In this document: in pieces, positions 41,210 to 51,792 of the stretch
Numbering within the stretch: the first letter of the stretch is position 1
Layout of the letters: each line of letters starts with the position of its first letter
Assembly: GCF_004342485.1 (NCBI RefSeq)
Contig: NZ_SMBU01000002.1
Coordinates: forward strand, 186,001 to 250,000
Direction of reading: 5' to 3'
DNA length: 64,000 nt
Origin: Roseateles saccharophilus
Lineage (GTDB): Bacteria > Pseudomonadota > Gammaproteobacteria > Burkholderiales > Burkholderiaceae_C
The notes under the pieces: model-generated
Database searches by the model: none
What the model was told of the DNA's origin: nothing
The model's input: only the letters and a program-made list of their open reading frames with translations
Program-made: the position numbers and the translations under genes

Positions 41210-42188
41210 CGCCGTGGCCACTGCCGCCAAGCCTGCCCGGGTGCAGGACGGCGACCGCCCGCTTCGCGTGCGGGTGCAGCGACGCCCTCTGCACGGCGTG
41301 TTGCTGCTCGACAAGCCGCTGGGCCTGTCGAGCAACGATGCGCTGCAGAAGGCCAAGTGGCTGCTGCGCGCCGAGAAGGCCGGTCACACCGGCACGCTGG
41401 ACCCGCTGGCCACCGGCCTGCTGCCGTTGTGCTTCGGCGCGGCCACCAAGTTCAGCCAGATCAGCCTGGACGCCGACAAGCGCTACCTGGCCACGCTGGC
41501 CCTGGGCATACGCACGACGACGGGCGATGCCGAAGGCGAGGTGCTGGAGCGCGTCGATGCCGACCACATCACGGCCGAGCAGGTCGCAGCGGCCTGTGCC
41601 GCCTTCACTGGCGAGATCGACCAGATGCCACCGATGTATTCGGCCCTGAAGCACGAGGGCAAGGCGCTGTACGAGTACGCGCGGGCTGGCGTCGAGATCG
41701 AGCGCAAGAGCCGCCGCGTGACGATTCATGCCATCGACATCGTTGCGATGCACCCTGGCACCGTGACACTCGACGTCCGCTGCACCAAAGGCACCTACAT
41801 CCGCACGCTGGCCGAAGACATCGGCGCAAAGCTGGGCGTCGGTGCGTCGCTGGCCGCGCTGCGCCGCACCGGCTCCGGCGGCCTGACGCTGGACGGCGCG
41901 GTCACGCTCAGCGCCATTGAAGCGATGCCCGACGAGCAACGCGCCGCGCTGCTGACCTCGCCCGACCGCCTGCTCGCCGACGCGCCCGAACTGCGCCTGA
42001 ACACCCAGGACGCGGCCCGCTTCCTGTCCGGCCTGCGCCGCCGTGTCGACGCGGCCGACACGCCGCGCGTGCGCGTCTACGGCCCCGAAGCGCGTGCCTT
42101 CCTCGGCAGCGCCCACATCACCTCTGGCGAACTGATCGCCGATCGCCTGTTGACCCCGCCGGAGGTCCAGGCTCTGCTTTCCGCCTGA
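41202..42188 (+). CDS. truB: tRNA pseudouridine(55) synthase
   Basis: 328 residues. Catalytic Asp67 lies in [31 protein letters not shown] and [15 protein letters not shown] are further signatures. It modifies U55 of the T-loop in tRNAs. [10 protein letters not shown] at 41202 was preferred because it overlaps rbfA slightly; an alternative GTG-type frame start at 41187 is less likely. A PUA-like C-terminus is present. Confidence 0.94.
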   Translation: MTDAVATAAKPARVQDGDRPLRVRVQRRPLHGVLLLDKPLGLSSNDALQKAKWLLRAEKAGHTGTLDPLATGLLPLCFGAATKFSQISLDADKRYLATLALGIRTTTGDAEGEVLERVDADHITAEQVAAACAAFTGEIDQMPPMYSALKHEGKALYEYARAGVEIERKSRRVTIHAIDIVAMHPGTVTLDVRCTKGTYIRTLAEDIGAKLGVGASLAALRRTGSGGLTLDGAVTLSAIEAMPDEQRAALLTSPDRLLADAPELRLNTQDAARFLSGLRRRVDAADTPRVRVYGPEARAFLGSAHITSGELIADRLLTPPEVQALLSA

Positions 42189-42212
42189 TCCGGTTCTTTT
42201 CCAAGCATCACC

Positions 42213-44036
42213 ATGACCACCCCGATCCGCAACATCGCCATCATTGCCCACGTCGACCATGGCAAAACCACCATGGTGGACCAGCTCCTGCGCCAGAGCG
42301 GCACCTTCGCCGACCATGAAAAGGTCGTCGACACCGTGATGGACAGCAACGCCATCGAGCGCGAGCGGGGCATCACCATCCTGGCCAAGAACTGCGCCGT
42401 GTCCTGGGGCGGCACGCACATCAACATCGTCGACACGCCCGGACACGCGGACTTCGGCGGCGAGGTCGAGCGTGCGCTGTCCATGGTCGACGGCGTGGTG
42501 CTGCTGATCGACGCCCAGGAAGGCCCGATGCCGCAGACCCGCTTCGTCACGAAGAAGGCGCTGGCCCTGGGCCTCAAGCCCATCGTCGTCGTCAACAAGG
42601 TCGACAAGCCCGGCGCCAAGTGCGACGCCGTCATCAACGCCGCCTTCGACCTGTTCGACAAGCTCGGCGCCAACGACGAGCAGCTGGACTTCCCCGTCGT
42701 CTACGCCTCCGGCATCAACGGCTGGACCTCGCTGACCGAAGGCGCCCCCGGCGAGCAGTGGGGCCCCGACATGTCGGCCCTGTTCGAGACCATCCTCAAG
42801 CACGTGCCGCCCCAGTCGGGCGACGCCAGCGCGCCGCTGCAGCTGCAGATCTCCGCGCTGGACTTCTCCACCTTCGTCGGCCGCATCGGCGTGGGCCGCA
42901 TCAGCCAGGGCACCATCAAGCCCGGCATGCAGGTCAGCGTCATGGAAGGCCCGGACGGCAAGTCCGTCAACGGCCGCATCAACCAGGTGCTGACCTTCCA
43001 CGGCCTGGACCGCGTGCAGGTCACCGAGGCCGGCCCTGGCGAGATCGTGCTGATCAACGGCATCGAGGAGATCGGCATCGGCGTGACCGTGACCGACCCG
43101 GCCAACCCCGCTCCGCTGCCCATGCTGAAGGTGGACGAGCCGACGTTGACGATGAACTTCTGCGTCAACACCAGCCCGCTGGCCGGCCGCGAAGGCAAGT
43201 ACGTCACCAGCCGTCAGATCTGGGACCGCCTGCAGAAGGAACTGCAGCACAACGTGGCCCTGCGCGTCTCGGAGACCGACGAGGACGGCATCTTCGAGGT
43301 CTGCGGCCGCGGTGAACTGCACCTGACCATCCTGCTGGAGAACATGCGCCGCGAGGGCTACGAGCTGGCCGTCTCCAAGCCGCGCGTGATGTTCAAGGAC
43401 ATCGACGGCGTGAAGAGCGAGCCGATGGAACTGGTCACTGCCGACGTCGAGGAAACCCATCAGGGCGGCGTCATGCAGGCGCTGGGCCTGCGCAAGGGCG
43501 AGATGATCAACATGGAGCCGGACGGCCATGGCCGCGTGCGCCTGGAGTACCGCATCCCGGCGCGCGGCCTGATCGGCTTCGCCAACGAATTCATGAACCT
43601 GACCCGCGGCTCGGGCCTGATCTCGTCGATCTTCGACGGCTACGAGGCCCACAAGGGCGAGATCGGCGGCCGCAAGAACGGCGTGCTGATCTCCATGGAC
43701 GACGGCGAGATCTTCACCTATGCGCTGGGCAAGCTGGACGACCGCGGCCGCATGTTCGTCAAGCCCAACGACCCGGTCTACGAGGGCATGATCGTCGGCA
43801 TCCACAGCCGCGACAACGACCTCGTCGTCAACGCGACGCGCACCAAGCAGCTGACCAACTTCCGCGTGTCCGGCAAGGAAGACGCGATCAAGATCACGCC
43901 GCCCATCGACCTGACGCTGGAGTACGGCGTGGACTTCATCGATGACGACGAGCTGGTGGAAATCACGCCCAAGTCGGTGCGGCTGCGCAAGCGCCACCTG
44001 TCGGAAAATGACCGTAAGCGAGCTGCCCGCGCTTAA
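42213..44036 (+). CDS. typA: Ribosome-associated GTPase TypA/BipA
   Basis: 607 residues, canonical length. Translational GTPase with G1 AHVDHGKTT, switch [10 protein letters not shown]3 DTPGHADF, G4 NKVDKPGA, and the BipA-specific C-terminal domain ([44 protein letters not shown]). It supports ribosome assembly and stress growth. It lies 24 bases after truB and probably belongs to the same transcription unit. Confidence 0.96.
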   Translation: MTTPIRNIAIIAHVDHGKTTMVDQLLRQSGTFADHEKVVDTVMDSNAIERERGITILAKNCAVSWGGTHINIVDTPGHADFGGEVERALSMVDGVVLLIDAQEGPMPQTRFVTKKALALGLKPIVVVNKVDKPGAKCDAVINAAFDLFDKLGANDEQLDFPVVYASGINGWTSLTEGAPGEQWGPDMSALFETILKHVPPQSGDASAPLQLQISALDFSTFVGRIGVGRISQGTIKPGMQVSVMEGPDGKSVNGRINQVLTFHGLDRVQVTEAGPGEIVLINGIEEIGIGVTVTDPANPAPLPMLKVDEPTLTMNFCVNTSPLAGREGKYVTSRQIWDRLQKELQHNVALRVSETDEDGIFEVCGRGELHLTILLENMRREGYELAVSKPRVMFKDIDGVKSEPMELVTADVEETHQGGVMQALGLRKGEMINMEPDGHGRVRLEYRIPARGLIGFANEFMNLTRGSGLISSIFDGYEAHKGEIGGRKNGVLISMDDGEIFTYALGKLDDRGRMFVKPNDPVYEGMIVGIHSRDNDLVVNATRTKQLTNFRVSGKEDAIKITPPIDLTLEYGVDFIDDDELVEITPKSVRLRKRHLSENDRKRAARA

Positions 44037-44140
44037 GCGCGGACCGCCCGCTCCCGGCCGTTTTCCGCGCGTGCCGCGGTTGACCGTTGGGCTCCCCCCA
44101 GCCCCCCTCCAAGAGGGTGGCCCTAGCTAGAGCATTGCCC

Positions 44141-44166
44141 GCGCCCCGTTTCACGGGGCGCTCTTT
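44141..44166 (+). terminator. Rho-independent terminator after typA
   Basis: GCGCCCCGT-TTC-ACGGGGCGC then TCTTTC, a 9-bp stem, about 100 bases after the typA stop and ending just before the next start codon. The intervening stretch (44037-44140) holds only G+C-rich repeat-like sequence. Confidence 0.8.
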
Positions 44167-44167
44167 C

Positions 44168-45034
44168 ATGACGCACCGATCCGCGGTCTCGCTGATGCTG
44201 CTGGTCACGCTGATGTGGAGTTCGGCGGGCGTCGTCACGCGGCATCTGGATGCGGCGCGGGGCTTCGAGATCACGTTCTGGCGCAGCAGCTTCAACGCGC
44301 TGGCCCTGCTGCTCATCCTGGGCGCGATGCGGGGCAGGGCGCTGCTGGCGGCGATGCGCGGTACGGCGGTCTGGGCCTCGGGCCTCTGCTGGGCCGTCAT
44401 GTTCACGGCCTTCATGGTCGCGCTGTCGCTGACGACGGTGGCCAATGTGCTGGTCACGATGTCGCTGTCGCCGCTTTTCACGGCGCTCCTCGCACGAATC
44501 TTCCTGCATCAACCGATTCCGACCCGGACCTGGTGGGCCATCGCCGTCGCCGGAGCTGGCATAGCGTGGATGTTCGGCGGCCAGCTCGGCGGGCCGCTGC
44601 TCGGCGTCCTTGTCGCGCTGGGCGTACCGATTGCGGCGGCGACGAACTGGTGCCTGCTGCAAAAGGTCGGCCAGCGCGGCGACATGCTGCCCGCCGTGCT
44701 GATCGGCGCGCTGATCTCCATGGCCGCCACGCTGCCGCTGGCCTGGCCACTGCAGGCCGGCGCGCATGACCTGGGTCTGCTGGCTTTCCTCGGGGTCTTT
44801 CAACTGGCCTTACCCTGCCTGCTGGCGGTGCGCCTGGCGCGCGAGCTGCCCGGCCACGAACTGGCGCTGCTGGGGCAGGCCGAGACCTTGCTCGGCGTGC
44901 TGTGGGCCTGGGCCTTTGCGGGCGAACACCCGGGCAGCTCGGCGCTGATCGGCGGTAGCCTCGTGCTCGCCGCGCTGGCCGCCAACGAGGCCCTGGCGCC
45001 CCCTTCCGTCAAAACCGCTCTGAAGAACGCATGA
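44168..45034 (+). CDS. EamA/DMT-family transporter
   Basis: 288 residues with about ten hydrophobic segments in two EamA repeats (LMLLVTLMWSSAGVVTRHL...; LLGVLVALGVPIAAATNWCLLQKVG...). The TFWRSSFNALALL and VLVTMSLSPLFTALLARIFLHQ segments are typical of drug/metabolite transporters. Substrate unknown. ATG 44168 follows a terminator directly, so it likely has its own start or depends on read-through. It overlaps the next gene by four bases. Confidence 0.82.
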   Translation: MTHRSAVSLMLLVTLMWSSAGVVTRHLDAARGFEITFWRSSFNALALLLILGAMRGRALLAAMRGTAVWASGLCWAVMFTAFMVALSLTTVANVLVTMSLSPLFTALLARIFLHQPIPTRTWWAIAVAGAGIAWMFGGQLGGPLLGVLVALGVPIAAATNWCLLQKVGQRGDMLPAVLIGALISMAATLPLAWPLQAGAHDLGLLAFLGVFQLALPCLLAVRLARELPGHELALLGQAETLLGVLWAWAFAGEHPGSSALIGGSLVLAALAANEALAPPSVKTALKNA

Positions 45035-46146
45035 ACGATTTGATCCCGCCCTTGCTTGCAGACGGCCAGATCCTGGCCGAGGTCAACGGCTGCCTGGGCC
45101 TCATCACGCTGAACCGCCCGCAGGCGCTGAACGCGCTGTCGCTGGGCATGATCCGCGACATCACGACGCTGCTGAACCACTGGGCCGGCCGACCCGAGAT
45201 TCAGGCCGTGGCGGTGCTCGGTGCCGGCCGCGAGGGCAAGCCGCCAGCCTTCTGCGCGGGCGGGGACATCCGCTTCTTCCACCAGGCCGCCCATGCGGGC
45301 GATGCGACGCTGGAGGATTTCTTCACCGAGGAATACCGCCTCAACCACCTGATCCACAACTACCCCAAGCCCTATGTCGCGCTGATGGACGGCATCGTCA
45401 TGGGCGGCGGCATGGGCATCAGCCAGGGGGGCAAGCTGCGCGTGCTGTCGGAGCGGTCCAAACTTGCCATGCCCGAGACCGGCATCGGCCTTTTCCCGGA
45501 CGTGGGCGGCGGCTGGTTCCTCGCGCAATGCCCCGGCCATGTCGGTGAATGGCTGGCGCTGACCGGCCATGCCATCTCTGCGGGCGATGCCATCGAATGG
45601 GGCCTGGGCGACGTCTTCGTGCGCGCCGAGCAGTGGGCCGCCCTCGTCGAGGACCTGCGCCATGGCGAGCAGCCCAGCGCCGAGCATGTCGTCGCCACCG
45701 TGATGGAGCGGGCCGACCTCGCCCCCGTGTCGGCGCCCAAGGCGACGATGGACCGCATCGACCAGCACTTCAGCCAGCCCGGCCTGGCGGCCATCCTCGC
45801 GTCGCTGGCCACGGCCGACGACGAATGGGCCCGCGAAACCCACGCGACGCTGCTGAAGCGCTCGCCGACGATGATGGCCGTCACGCTCGAGCTGGTGCGC
45901 CGCGGCCGCCGGCTCAAGCTGGCCGACGACCTGCGCCTGGAGCGCGACCTGGTCCACCACGCCTTCCATCTGCGCGGTGCGGCGCGCAGCGAGACCGTCG
46001 AGGGCGTGCGGGCGCTGGCCGTGGACAAGGACCACGCGCCACGCTGGCAGCCGGCCAGCGTCGCCGAGGTCGATGCGGCCGAGGTGGCGGCCTTTTTCGT
46101 CAGTCCCTGGCCGGCCGCCGAGCATCCGCTGCGTGACCTGAGCTGA
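45031..46146 (+). CDS. Enoyl-CoA hydratase/isomerase-family protein, probable 3-hydroxyisobutyryl-CoA hydrolase
   Basis: 371 residues, crotonase fold. LGLITLNRPQALNALSLGMI, FCAGGDIRFFHQ (oxyanion hole) and VMGGGMGISQGGKLRVLSERSKLAMPETGIGLFPDVGGGWFL, with the catalytic Glu/Asp pair of the HIBCH subgroup, plus a C-terminal extension (about 260-371) absent from simple enoyl-CoA hydratases. It probably hydrolyses 3-hydroxyisobutyryl-CoA in valine degradation, which would feed propionyl-CoA; assignment is by subgroup pattern only. Confidence 0.8.
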   Translation: MNDLIPPLLADGQILAEVNGCLGLITLNRPQALNALSLGMIRDITTLLNHWAGRPEIQAVAVLGAGREGKPPAFCAGGDIRFFHQAAHAGDATLEDFFTEEYRLNHLIHNYPKPYVALMDGIVMGGGMGISQGGKLRVLSERSKLAMPETGIGLFPDVGGGWFLAQCPGHVGEWLALTGHAISAGDAIEWGLGDVFVRAEQWAALVEDLRHGEQPSAEHVVATVMERADLAPVSAPKATMDRIDQHFSQPGLAAILASLATADDEWARETHATLLKRSPTMMAVTLELVRRGRRLKLADDLRLERDLVHHAFHLRGAARSETVEGVRALAVDKDHAPRWQPASVAEVDAAEVAAFFVSPWPAAEHPLRDLS

Positions 46147-46205
46147 ACCGGTGGAGCAGGTCGCCCCCCTGAGGCCCTGAGCAGGGCGCGGGATTTGCGA
46201 AAACT

Positions 46206-46219
46206 TTGATCGGAGTCAT
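46206..46219. promoter_or_regulatory. Fnr-box-like site upstream of the cbb3 cluster
   Basis: TTGAT-CGGA-GTCAT compared with TTGAT-N4-ATCAA: the left half is perfect and the right half matches three of five. A centre at -41.5 would place the transcription start near 46254, with GAAGAT (46242-46247) as -10. The product of 55192-55926 is the obvious candidate activator. Confidence 0.45.
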
Positions 46220-46254
46220 GCGCAGGCCTCGGGGCTGCGGCGAAGATAGCCGGC

Positions 46255-48456
46255 GTGAGCGTTCCTCCCCCTGGCTTGCCCGCGGCTGATTCAGACGCGC
46301 GCCTTCTCGCCCCATTCACGACTTGGCCGGACGGTCCGGGCGGGGTGGCGCTGTCCCAATTCCAGGTGGCCGGCATGCATTGCGCGGCCTGCTCGGGGAT
46401 CATCGAAGCAGCGCTGCTGAAGCTGCCGGGCGTGGAGGGCGCCAGCGTCAACCCGGCCTCGGCGCGCCTGTCGCTGCGCTGGCAGCCGTCGCACATTGCG
46501 TTGGCCGATGTGCTCGCTGCGCTGCAGGTCGCCGGCTATGGAGCAACGCCCGATGTGGCGGCGCCGGCGCGCGAACTGCGCCGCCAGGAAAGGCGCCAGG
46601 CGCTGTGGCGACTCTTCGTCGCCGGCTTCCTGATGATGCAGGTCATGATGATGGCCACGCCCGCGTACGTGGCCGGCCCGGGCGAGTTGACGCCCGACCT
46701 CGACCGCCTGCTGCGCTGGGCCGGCTGGGTGTTGACCCTGCCGGTCATGGTGTTCTCGGCCGCGCCCTTCTTCTTGGGGGCCTGGCGGCAATTGCGTGCT
46801 GGCCGGCTGGGCATGGACGTGCCCGTGGCGCTGGGCCTGGCGGTCACCTTCGTGGCCAGCAGCGGCGCGTTGTTCGATCCGGGCGGCGTCTTCGGCCACG
46901 AGGTCTATTTCGATTCGCTGACCATGTTCGTCGCGCTGCTGCTGCTGGCGCGCTGGTTCGAGCTCGGGGCGCGCCACCGCGCCGCCGAGGCGCTGGAGGC
47001 CGTGGCCGGCGCGCTGCCGACGGTGGCCGAGCGCCTGCTGGACGATGGCAGCAGCGAGCGCGTGCCGCCCGAGTCGCTGCGCGTGGGCGACCGCATCCGC
47101 GTCGCCGCCGGCGAGGCCTTCGCGGCGGACGGCCATGTGCTGGCCGGCCAGGGCTGGGTCAACGAAGCGCTGCTGACAGGCGAGTCCGCACCGGTCGCCA
47201 AGGCGCTGGGCGATGCGGTCGTGGCCGGCAGTGTCAACGTCGATGGCCCCTTGATCATCGCCGTGCAGCGGGTGGGGGCTGACACCACGGCCCAGGGCAT
47301 CGTGCGGCTGATGCAGCAGGCCCAGAGCCAGCGCCCCCCGGCCAGCGGCATCGTGGACCGCGTGGCCGCGGGCTTCACGGCCGGCGTGCTGCTGCTGGCG
47401 CTGGTGGCCGGCATCGCCTGGTGGTGGATCGAGCCTTCGCGGGCCGTGGCCGTCGCGGTGGCCGTGCTCATCGTGACCTGCCCCTGTGCGCTGACGCTGG
47501 CCGCGCCGGCAGCCTGGCTGACGGCCAGCGGCGCGCTGGCCCGGCGCGGCCTGCTGCTGACCGATCTGTCCGCGCTGGAGCGACTGTGCGGTGTCGACAC
47601 GGTGGTGTTCGACAAGACCGGCACCCTGAGCGAGGACAGGCTGCAACTGCGGCGCCACTGGGCCGAGGGCGCGGACGCCGATGCGCTGCTGGCCGTCGCG
47701 CGCAGCCTGGCCGCGCTGTCGCGCCATCCGCATGCGCGCGCGCTGGCCGATGGCTGCGAAGCGGGGGCCTGGGGCGATGTGCGCGAACTCGCCGGCAGGG
47801 GCATCGAGGCCTGCGACGCCACCGGCCGCTTGTGGCGGCTGGGCGCACCGGCCTGGGTCGGCGCGCGGCCCGACCCGGCCGCACGGCTGGCCTTCGGATG
47901 CGGCGACTGCGTGCTGTGGCTGGACCTGGCCGAGGCGCCACGCGCCGATGCGGCGGAGGCCATCGCGGCGCTGCGCGCCTCGGGGCGGCGCGTGCGCCTG
48001 CTGTCGGGCGACCAGCCGGCCGCCGTCGCCCGCATGGCGGCCCGCCTCGACATCGTGCATTGGCGCGGCGGCGCGACCCCCGATGCCAAGCTCGCCGCGC
48101 TGCGTGAATGGCAGGCCGACGGCGAGCATGTGCTGATGGTGGGTGACGGCATCAACGACGCGCCGGTGCTGGCCGCCGCGGACGTGCGCATCGCGATGGG
48201 GCAGGGCGCCATGCTGGCGCGCAACGCGGCAGACGGGCTGCTGGTGTCGAACCGCCTGTCGGTCCTGCCGCAGGCCCTCGTGCTGGCGAAGAAGACCCGC
48301 CGCGTGCTGCGCCAGAACCTGGCCTGGGCGGCCCTCTACAACCTGGCCTGCGTGCCGCTGGCATTGGCCGGCTGGCTGCCGCCGCTGGCTGCAGGCATCG
48401 GCATGGCGAGCAGCTCGCTCTTCGTTGTCCTCAACGCCCAACGTTTGAACCGCTGA
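46255..48456 (+). CDS. ccoI: Copper-translocating P-type ATPase for cbb3 oxidase assembly
   Basis: 733 residues. N-terminal heavy-metal domain with MHCAAC (Cys43, Cys46), P1B-ATPase core with the CPC transport motif (VTCPCALTLAAPAAW, near 408-411), phosphorylated Asp in DKTGT near 453, LTGESAPV, SRHPHARAL and MVGDGINDAPVLAAADV. CcoI/FixI delivers copper to the catalytic subunit. The GTG at 46255 lacks a Shine-Dalgarno and coincides with the predicted transcription start, so the true start may differ. It overlaps ccoS at TGATG. Confidence 0.9.
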   Translation: MSVPPPGLPAADSDARLLAPFTTWPDGPGGVALSQFQVAGMHCAACSGIIEAALLKLPGVEGASVNPASARLSLRWQPSHIALADVLAALQVAGYGATPDVAAPARELRRQERRQALWRLFVAGFLMMQVMMMATPAYVAGPGELTPDLDRLLRWAGWVLTLPVMVFSAAPFFLGAWRQLRAGRLGMDVPVALGLAVTFVASSGALFDPGGVFGHEVYFDSLTMFVALLLLARWFELGARHRAAEALEAVAGALPTVAERLLDDGSSERVPPESLRVGDRIRVAAGEAFAADGHVLAGQGWVNEALLTGESAPVAKALGDAVVAGSVNVDGPLIIAVQRVGADTTAQGIVRLMQQAQSQRPPASGIVDRVAAGFTAGVLLLALVAGIAWWWIEPSRAVAVAVAVLIVTCPCALTLAAPAAWLTASGALARRGLLLTDLSALERLCGVDTVVFDKTGTLSEDRLQLRRHWAEGADADALLAVARSLAALSRHPHARALADGCEAGAWGDVRELAGRGIEACDATGRLWRLGAPAWVGARPDPAARLAFGCGDCVLWLDLAEAPRADAAEAIAALRASGRRVRLLSGDQPAAVARMAARLDIVHWRGGATPDAKLAALREWQADGEHVLMVGDGINDAPVLAAADVRIAMGQGAMLARNAADGLLVSNRLSVLPQALVLAKKTRRVLRQNLAWAALYNLACVPLALAGWLPPLAAGIGMASSSLFVVLNAQRLNR

Positions 48457-48641
48457 TGGACATCCTCTACCTGCTAATCCCGTTCTCGGTCGTGCTGGTG
48501 CTGCTTATCGTGGCGGTATTCGGCTGGGCTGTGAACTCGGGGCAACTCGATGGCTTCGAGCATGAGGCCGAACGTATCCTGCTTGACGAGGATCAAGGCG
48601 CCCCGGCCGGTCCCCGCAAAGAATCGTTTTCATCAGACTGA
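48456..48641 (+). CDS. ccoS: cbb3-type oxidase assembly protein CcoS
   Basis: 61 residues: [42 protein letters not shown], one membrane span followed by the conserved SGQxDDLE-like acidic motif. Required for cofactor insertion in relatives. Starts within the ccoI stop codon. Confidence 0.9.
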   Translation: MDILYLLIPFSVVLVLLIVAVFGWAVNSGQLDGFEHEAERILLDEDQGAPAGPRKESFSSD

Positions 48642-48651
48642 AGGAGCCGCG

Positions 48652-50097
48652 ATGGCGAACGAAAAAGCCCAGGTAGCACCTGGTGCGGTATACGAGGACG
48701 GGCCGGTACGCGCATTTGCGCTGGCCGCCGTGCTATGGGGTGTGGTGGGCATGGCGGTGGGCGTCTTCATTGCCGCCCAGCTCGCCTGGCCCGAGATCGG
48801 TGCCGGCATTCCCTGGTTGAGCTACGGCCGCCTGCGGCCGCTGCACACCAATGCCGTCATCTTCGCTTTCGGCGGTTGCACGCTGATGGCGACCAGCTAC
48901 CACGTCGTGCAGCGCACCGGCCAGACGCGTTTGTTCGCACCTGGCTTGGCCTGGTTTCACTTCTGGTGCTGGCAGCTCGTCATCGTCGGGGCGGCCATCT
49001 CGCTGCCCCTGGGCTTCACGCGCGGCAAGGAATACGCCGAGCTGGAGTGGCCCATCGGCGTGCTGATCACGATCGCCTGGGTGGCCTATGCCATCGTCTT
49101 CTTCGGTACCGTGGGGCGGCGCAAGATCCGCCACATCTACGTCGCCAACTGGTTCTTCGGCGGCTTCATCCTGGCCGTGGCCCTGCTGCACATCGTGAAT
49201 GGCGCGGTGATGCCGGTCAGCTTCTGGAAGAGCTACTCCGCCTATGCCGGCGTGCAGGACGCCATGGTGCAGTGGTGGTACGGGCATAACGCGGTGGGCT
49301 TCTTCCTGACCGCGGGCTTCCTCGGGATGATGTACTACTACATCCCCAAGCAGGCCGAGCGTCCGGTCTACAGCTACCGCCTGTCCATCGTCCACTTCTG
49401 GGCGCTGATCTTCACCTACATGTGGGCGGGCCCGCACCACCTGCACTACACGGCGCTGCCGGACTGGGCGCAGAGCGTGGGCATGATCTTCAGCCTGGTG
49501 CTGCTGGCGCCGAGCTGGGGCGGCATGATCAACGGCATCATGACCCTGTCGGGCGCATGGCACAAACTGCGTGACGACCCCATCCTGAAGTTCCTCATCG
49601 TGTCGCTGTCCTTCTACGGCATGTCGACCTTCGAGGGCCCGATGATGTCGATCAAGACGGTCAACGCGCTGTCCCATTACACGGACTGGACCATCGGCCA
49701 CGTGCACAGCGGTGCGCTGGGCTGGGTGGGCCTGATCTCGATGGGTTCTCTCTACCACCTGATCCCGCGCATGTTCGGCCGCACGGAGATGTACTCCAGG
49801 CGCGCCATCGAACTGCACTTCTGGATCGCGACCCTGGGCATCGTGCTCTACATCGCCGCGATGTGGATCGCCGGCGTCATGCAGGGCCTGATGTGGCGTG
49901 CGGTCAACCCTGACGGCACCCTGGTCTACACCTTCGTGGAGAGCGTCAAGGCGACCTGGCCGTTCTACGTGGCGCGACTGCTCGGCGGTCTGCTCTACCT
50001 CACCGGCATGCTGGTCATGGCCTGGAACGTCGTGCGTACCGTGCAGGTGGGCAGGGCCCAGCCGGTGCGCATCCCCCAAGTCATGGCCCACGCCTGA
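48652..50097 (+). CDS. ccoN: Cytochrome cbb3 oxidase, catalytic subunit I
   Basis: 481 residues, about twelve membrane spans. Conserved His ligands are visible in [14 protein letters not shown] (low-spin haem), [65 protein letters not shown] (CuB and cross-linked Tyr region) and [11 protein letters not shown] (haem b3). It is the proton-pumping terminal oxidase used at low oxygen. AAGGAG precedes the ATG. Followed by ccoO after 11 bases. Confidence 0.97.
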   Translation: MANEKAQVAPGAVYEDGPVRAFALAAVLWGVVGMAVGVFIAAQLAWPEIGAGIPWLSYGRLRPLHTNAVIFAFGGCTLMATSYHVVQRTGQTRLFAPGLAWFHFWCWQLVIVGAAISLPLGFTRGKEYAELEWPIGVLITIAWVAYAIVFFGTVGRRKIRHIYVANWFFGGFILAVALLHIVNGAVMPVSFWKSYSAYAGVQDAMVQWWYGHNAVGFFLTAGFLGMMYYYIPKQAERPVYSYRLSIVHFWALIFTYMWAGPHHLHYTALPDWAQSVGMIFSLVLLAPSWGGMINGIMTLSGAWHKLRDDPILKFLIVSLSFYGMSTFEGPMMSIKTVNALSHYTDWTIGHVHSGALGWVGLISMGSLYHLIPRMFGRTEMYSRRAIELHFWIATLGIVLYIAAMWIAGVMQGLMWRAVNPDGTLVYTFVESVKATWPFYVARLLGGLLYLTGMLVMAWNVVRTVQVGRAQPVRIPQVMAHA

Positions 50098-50108
50098 AGG
50101 AGACGCTG

Positions 50109-50756
50109 ATGTCTGCAAACACCGAACGCGTCACCGGCCACCAGCGCATCGAGACCAGCAATCTGCTGATGATCGTGCTGGTCCTGCTGACGGTCTTCGT
50201 CGGCGGCTTCGTCGAGATCGTGCCGCTGTTCTTCCAGCGCTCGACGACGCAGGCCGCCCCCGGCCTCAAGCCCTACACGCCGCTGCAGCTCGCCGGCCGC
50301 GACATCTATCTGCGCGAGGGCTGCTACAACTGCCACTCGCAGATGATCCGTCCGCTGCTGGCCGAGACGCTGCGCTACGGCGCCTATTCCACCGCGGGTG
50401 AGTTCGTCTACGACCACCCCTTCCAGTGGGGCAGCAAGCGCACCGGGCCCGACCTGGCCCGTGTGGGCGGCAAGTACAGCGACGACTGGCACCGCATCCA
50501 CCTGAACAACCCGCGCGACCTGGTACCCGAGTCCAACATGCCGGCCTATTCCTGGCTGGCGGGCGCGAGCGTGGACGCCGCCGCGCTGCCGGCCAAGCTG
50601 ACCGCGCTGCGCCGCCTGGGCGTGCCCTACAGCGACGCCGACATCGCCGGCTCGAGCCAGGCCGCGACCGGCAAGAGCGAGCTGGACGCGCTGATCGCCT
50701 ATCTGCAGGTGCTCGGCACCACCCCCGTCAAGGAGGCCTCTCATGGGCATCAATGA
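50109..50756 (+). CDS. ccoO: Cytochrome cbb3 oxidase, monohaem subunit II
   Basis: 215 residues: one N-terminal membrane anchor ([23 protein letters not shown]) and a periplasmic cytochrome c domain with haem motif CYNCH at 72-76 and a distal Met ligand in ESNMPAY. It passes electrons from CcoP to CcoN. The 3' end overlaps ccoQ by 14 bases. Confidence 0.96.
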   Translation: MSANTERVTGHQRIETSNLLMIVLVLLTVFVGGFVEIVPLFFQRSTTQAAPGLKPYTPLQLAGRDIYLREGCYNCHSQMIRPLLAETLRYGAYSTAGEFVYDHPFQWGSKRTGPDLARVGGKYSDDWHRIHLNNPRDLVPESNMPAYSWLAGASVDAAALPAKLTALRRLGVPYSDADIAGSSQAATGKSELDALIAYLQVLGTTPVKEASHGHQ

Positions 50757-50874
50757 ACTCCGCGTGGCCGTGACCGTGGTGTCGCTGGCCGTCTTCCTGG
50801 GCATCGTCGTCTGGGCCTGGCGTGGCCGCTTCGACGACGCCGCCACCCTTCCGTTGCAAGGGGATGATCAATGA
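50743..50874 (+). CDS. ccoQ: Cytochrome cbb3 oxidase subunit CcoQ
   Basis: 43 residues: [30 protein letters not shown] then an acidic end. One membrane span followed by W-x-W-x-R, the normal CcoQ/FixQ form. It overlaps the end of ccoO and its stop overlaps the ccoP start (ATGA). AAGGAGG precedes the ATG. It stabilises the complex. Confidence 0.9.
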   Translation: MGINELRVAVTVVSLAVFLGIVVWAWRGRFDDAATLPLQGDDQ

Positions 50875-51785
50875 GTGACTTCATCAGCCCCGGCTGGTCG
50901 TTCTTCGTCGCCGCCGCCACGGTCGCAGGCCTTGCGGCCTGCATCCTGCTGCTGCTGGTGGCCAGCCGCCGCCAGCCCTCCGCCGCCGACAACACCACCG
51001 GCCACGTCTGGGACGAGAACCTGCGTGAGCTGAACAACCCGCTGCCGCTGTGGTGGATGGGCCTGTTCGTGCTGACGGTGGCCTTCGCCGGCATCTATCT
51101 CGCCCTGTACCCGGGCCTGGGCAGCGCCACCGGCAAGCTTGGCTGGAGCAGCGTGGGCGAGCATGCCGCCGACGTGGCCCAGACGCGTGCCTCCATGGCG
51201 CCCGTCTACGCCAGCTTCACCGGCATGAGCCCTGAGCAGCTCGCCAAGGACCCCAAGGCCCACGCGATCGGCGAGCGCCTGTTCGCCAACAACTGCGCCG
51301 GTTGTCATGGCGCCGATGCCAAGGGCTCCAAGGGCTTCCCCAACCTGACCGACAACGACTGGCTCTGGGGTGGCAGCTACGACACCATCGTCGAGACCAT
51401 CACCAAGGGCCGCGAAGGCAATATGCCCGTGATGGCGCCGGCCGTCGGCAGCGCCGAGGACGTGCGCAACGTCGCGCACTATGTGATGTCGCTGTCGGGC
51501 AGCCCGCACAATGCGCTCTATGCCCAGCTCGGCAAGCCCAAGTTCGTCGTCTGCGCGGCCTGCCACGGCCCGGCCGGCAAGGGCAACCAGGCCCTCGGCG
51601 CGCCCAACCTCACCGACAAGATCTGGTTGCACGGCTGGGGCGAGGAAGCCATCATGGCCATGGTCAATAACGGCAAGCACAATGTGATGCCGGCCCATGG
51701 CGAGCGGCTTACGCCCGAGCAGATCCGCGTGCTGGCCGCCTACGTCTGGAGCCTGTCGCAATCGCAGGTCGCCGCTGCCCCCTGA
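50871..51785 (+). CDS. ccoP: Cytochrome cbb3 oxidase, dihaem subunit III
   Basis: 304 residues with two membrane spans near the N-terminus (about 10-30 and 60-80), the conserved HVWDENLRELNNPLPLWW segment between them, and two cytochrome c domains with CAGCH (142-146) and CAACH (228-232). It accepts electrons from soluble cytochromes. Confidence 0.96.
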   Translation: MSDFISPGWSFFVAAATVAGLAACILLLLVASRRQPSAADNTTGHVWDENLRELNNPLPLWWMGLFVLTVAFAGIYLALYPGLGSATGKLGWSSVGEHAADVAQTRASMAPVYASFTGMSPEQLAKDPKAHAIGERLFANNCAGCHGADAKGSKGFPNLTDNDWLWGGSYDTIVETITKGREGNMPVMAPAVGSAEDVRNVAHYVMSLSGSPHNALYAQLGKPKFVVCAACHGPAGKGNQALGAPNLTDKIWLHGWGEEAIMAMVNNGKHNVMPAHGERLTPEQIRVLAAYVWSLSQSQVAAAP

Positions 51786-51792
51786 AGTACCG

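Noticed and set aside
41154-43997. 947-codon minus-strand frame opposite truB and typA
   Set aside because: Shadow frame covering two well-supported genes; composition typical of antisense of G+C-rich coding DNA.
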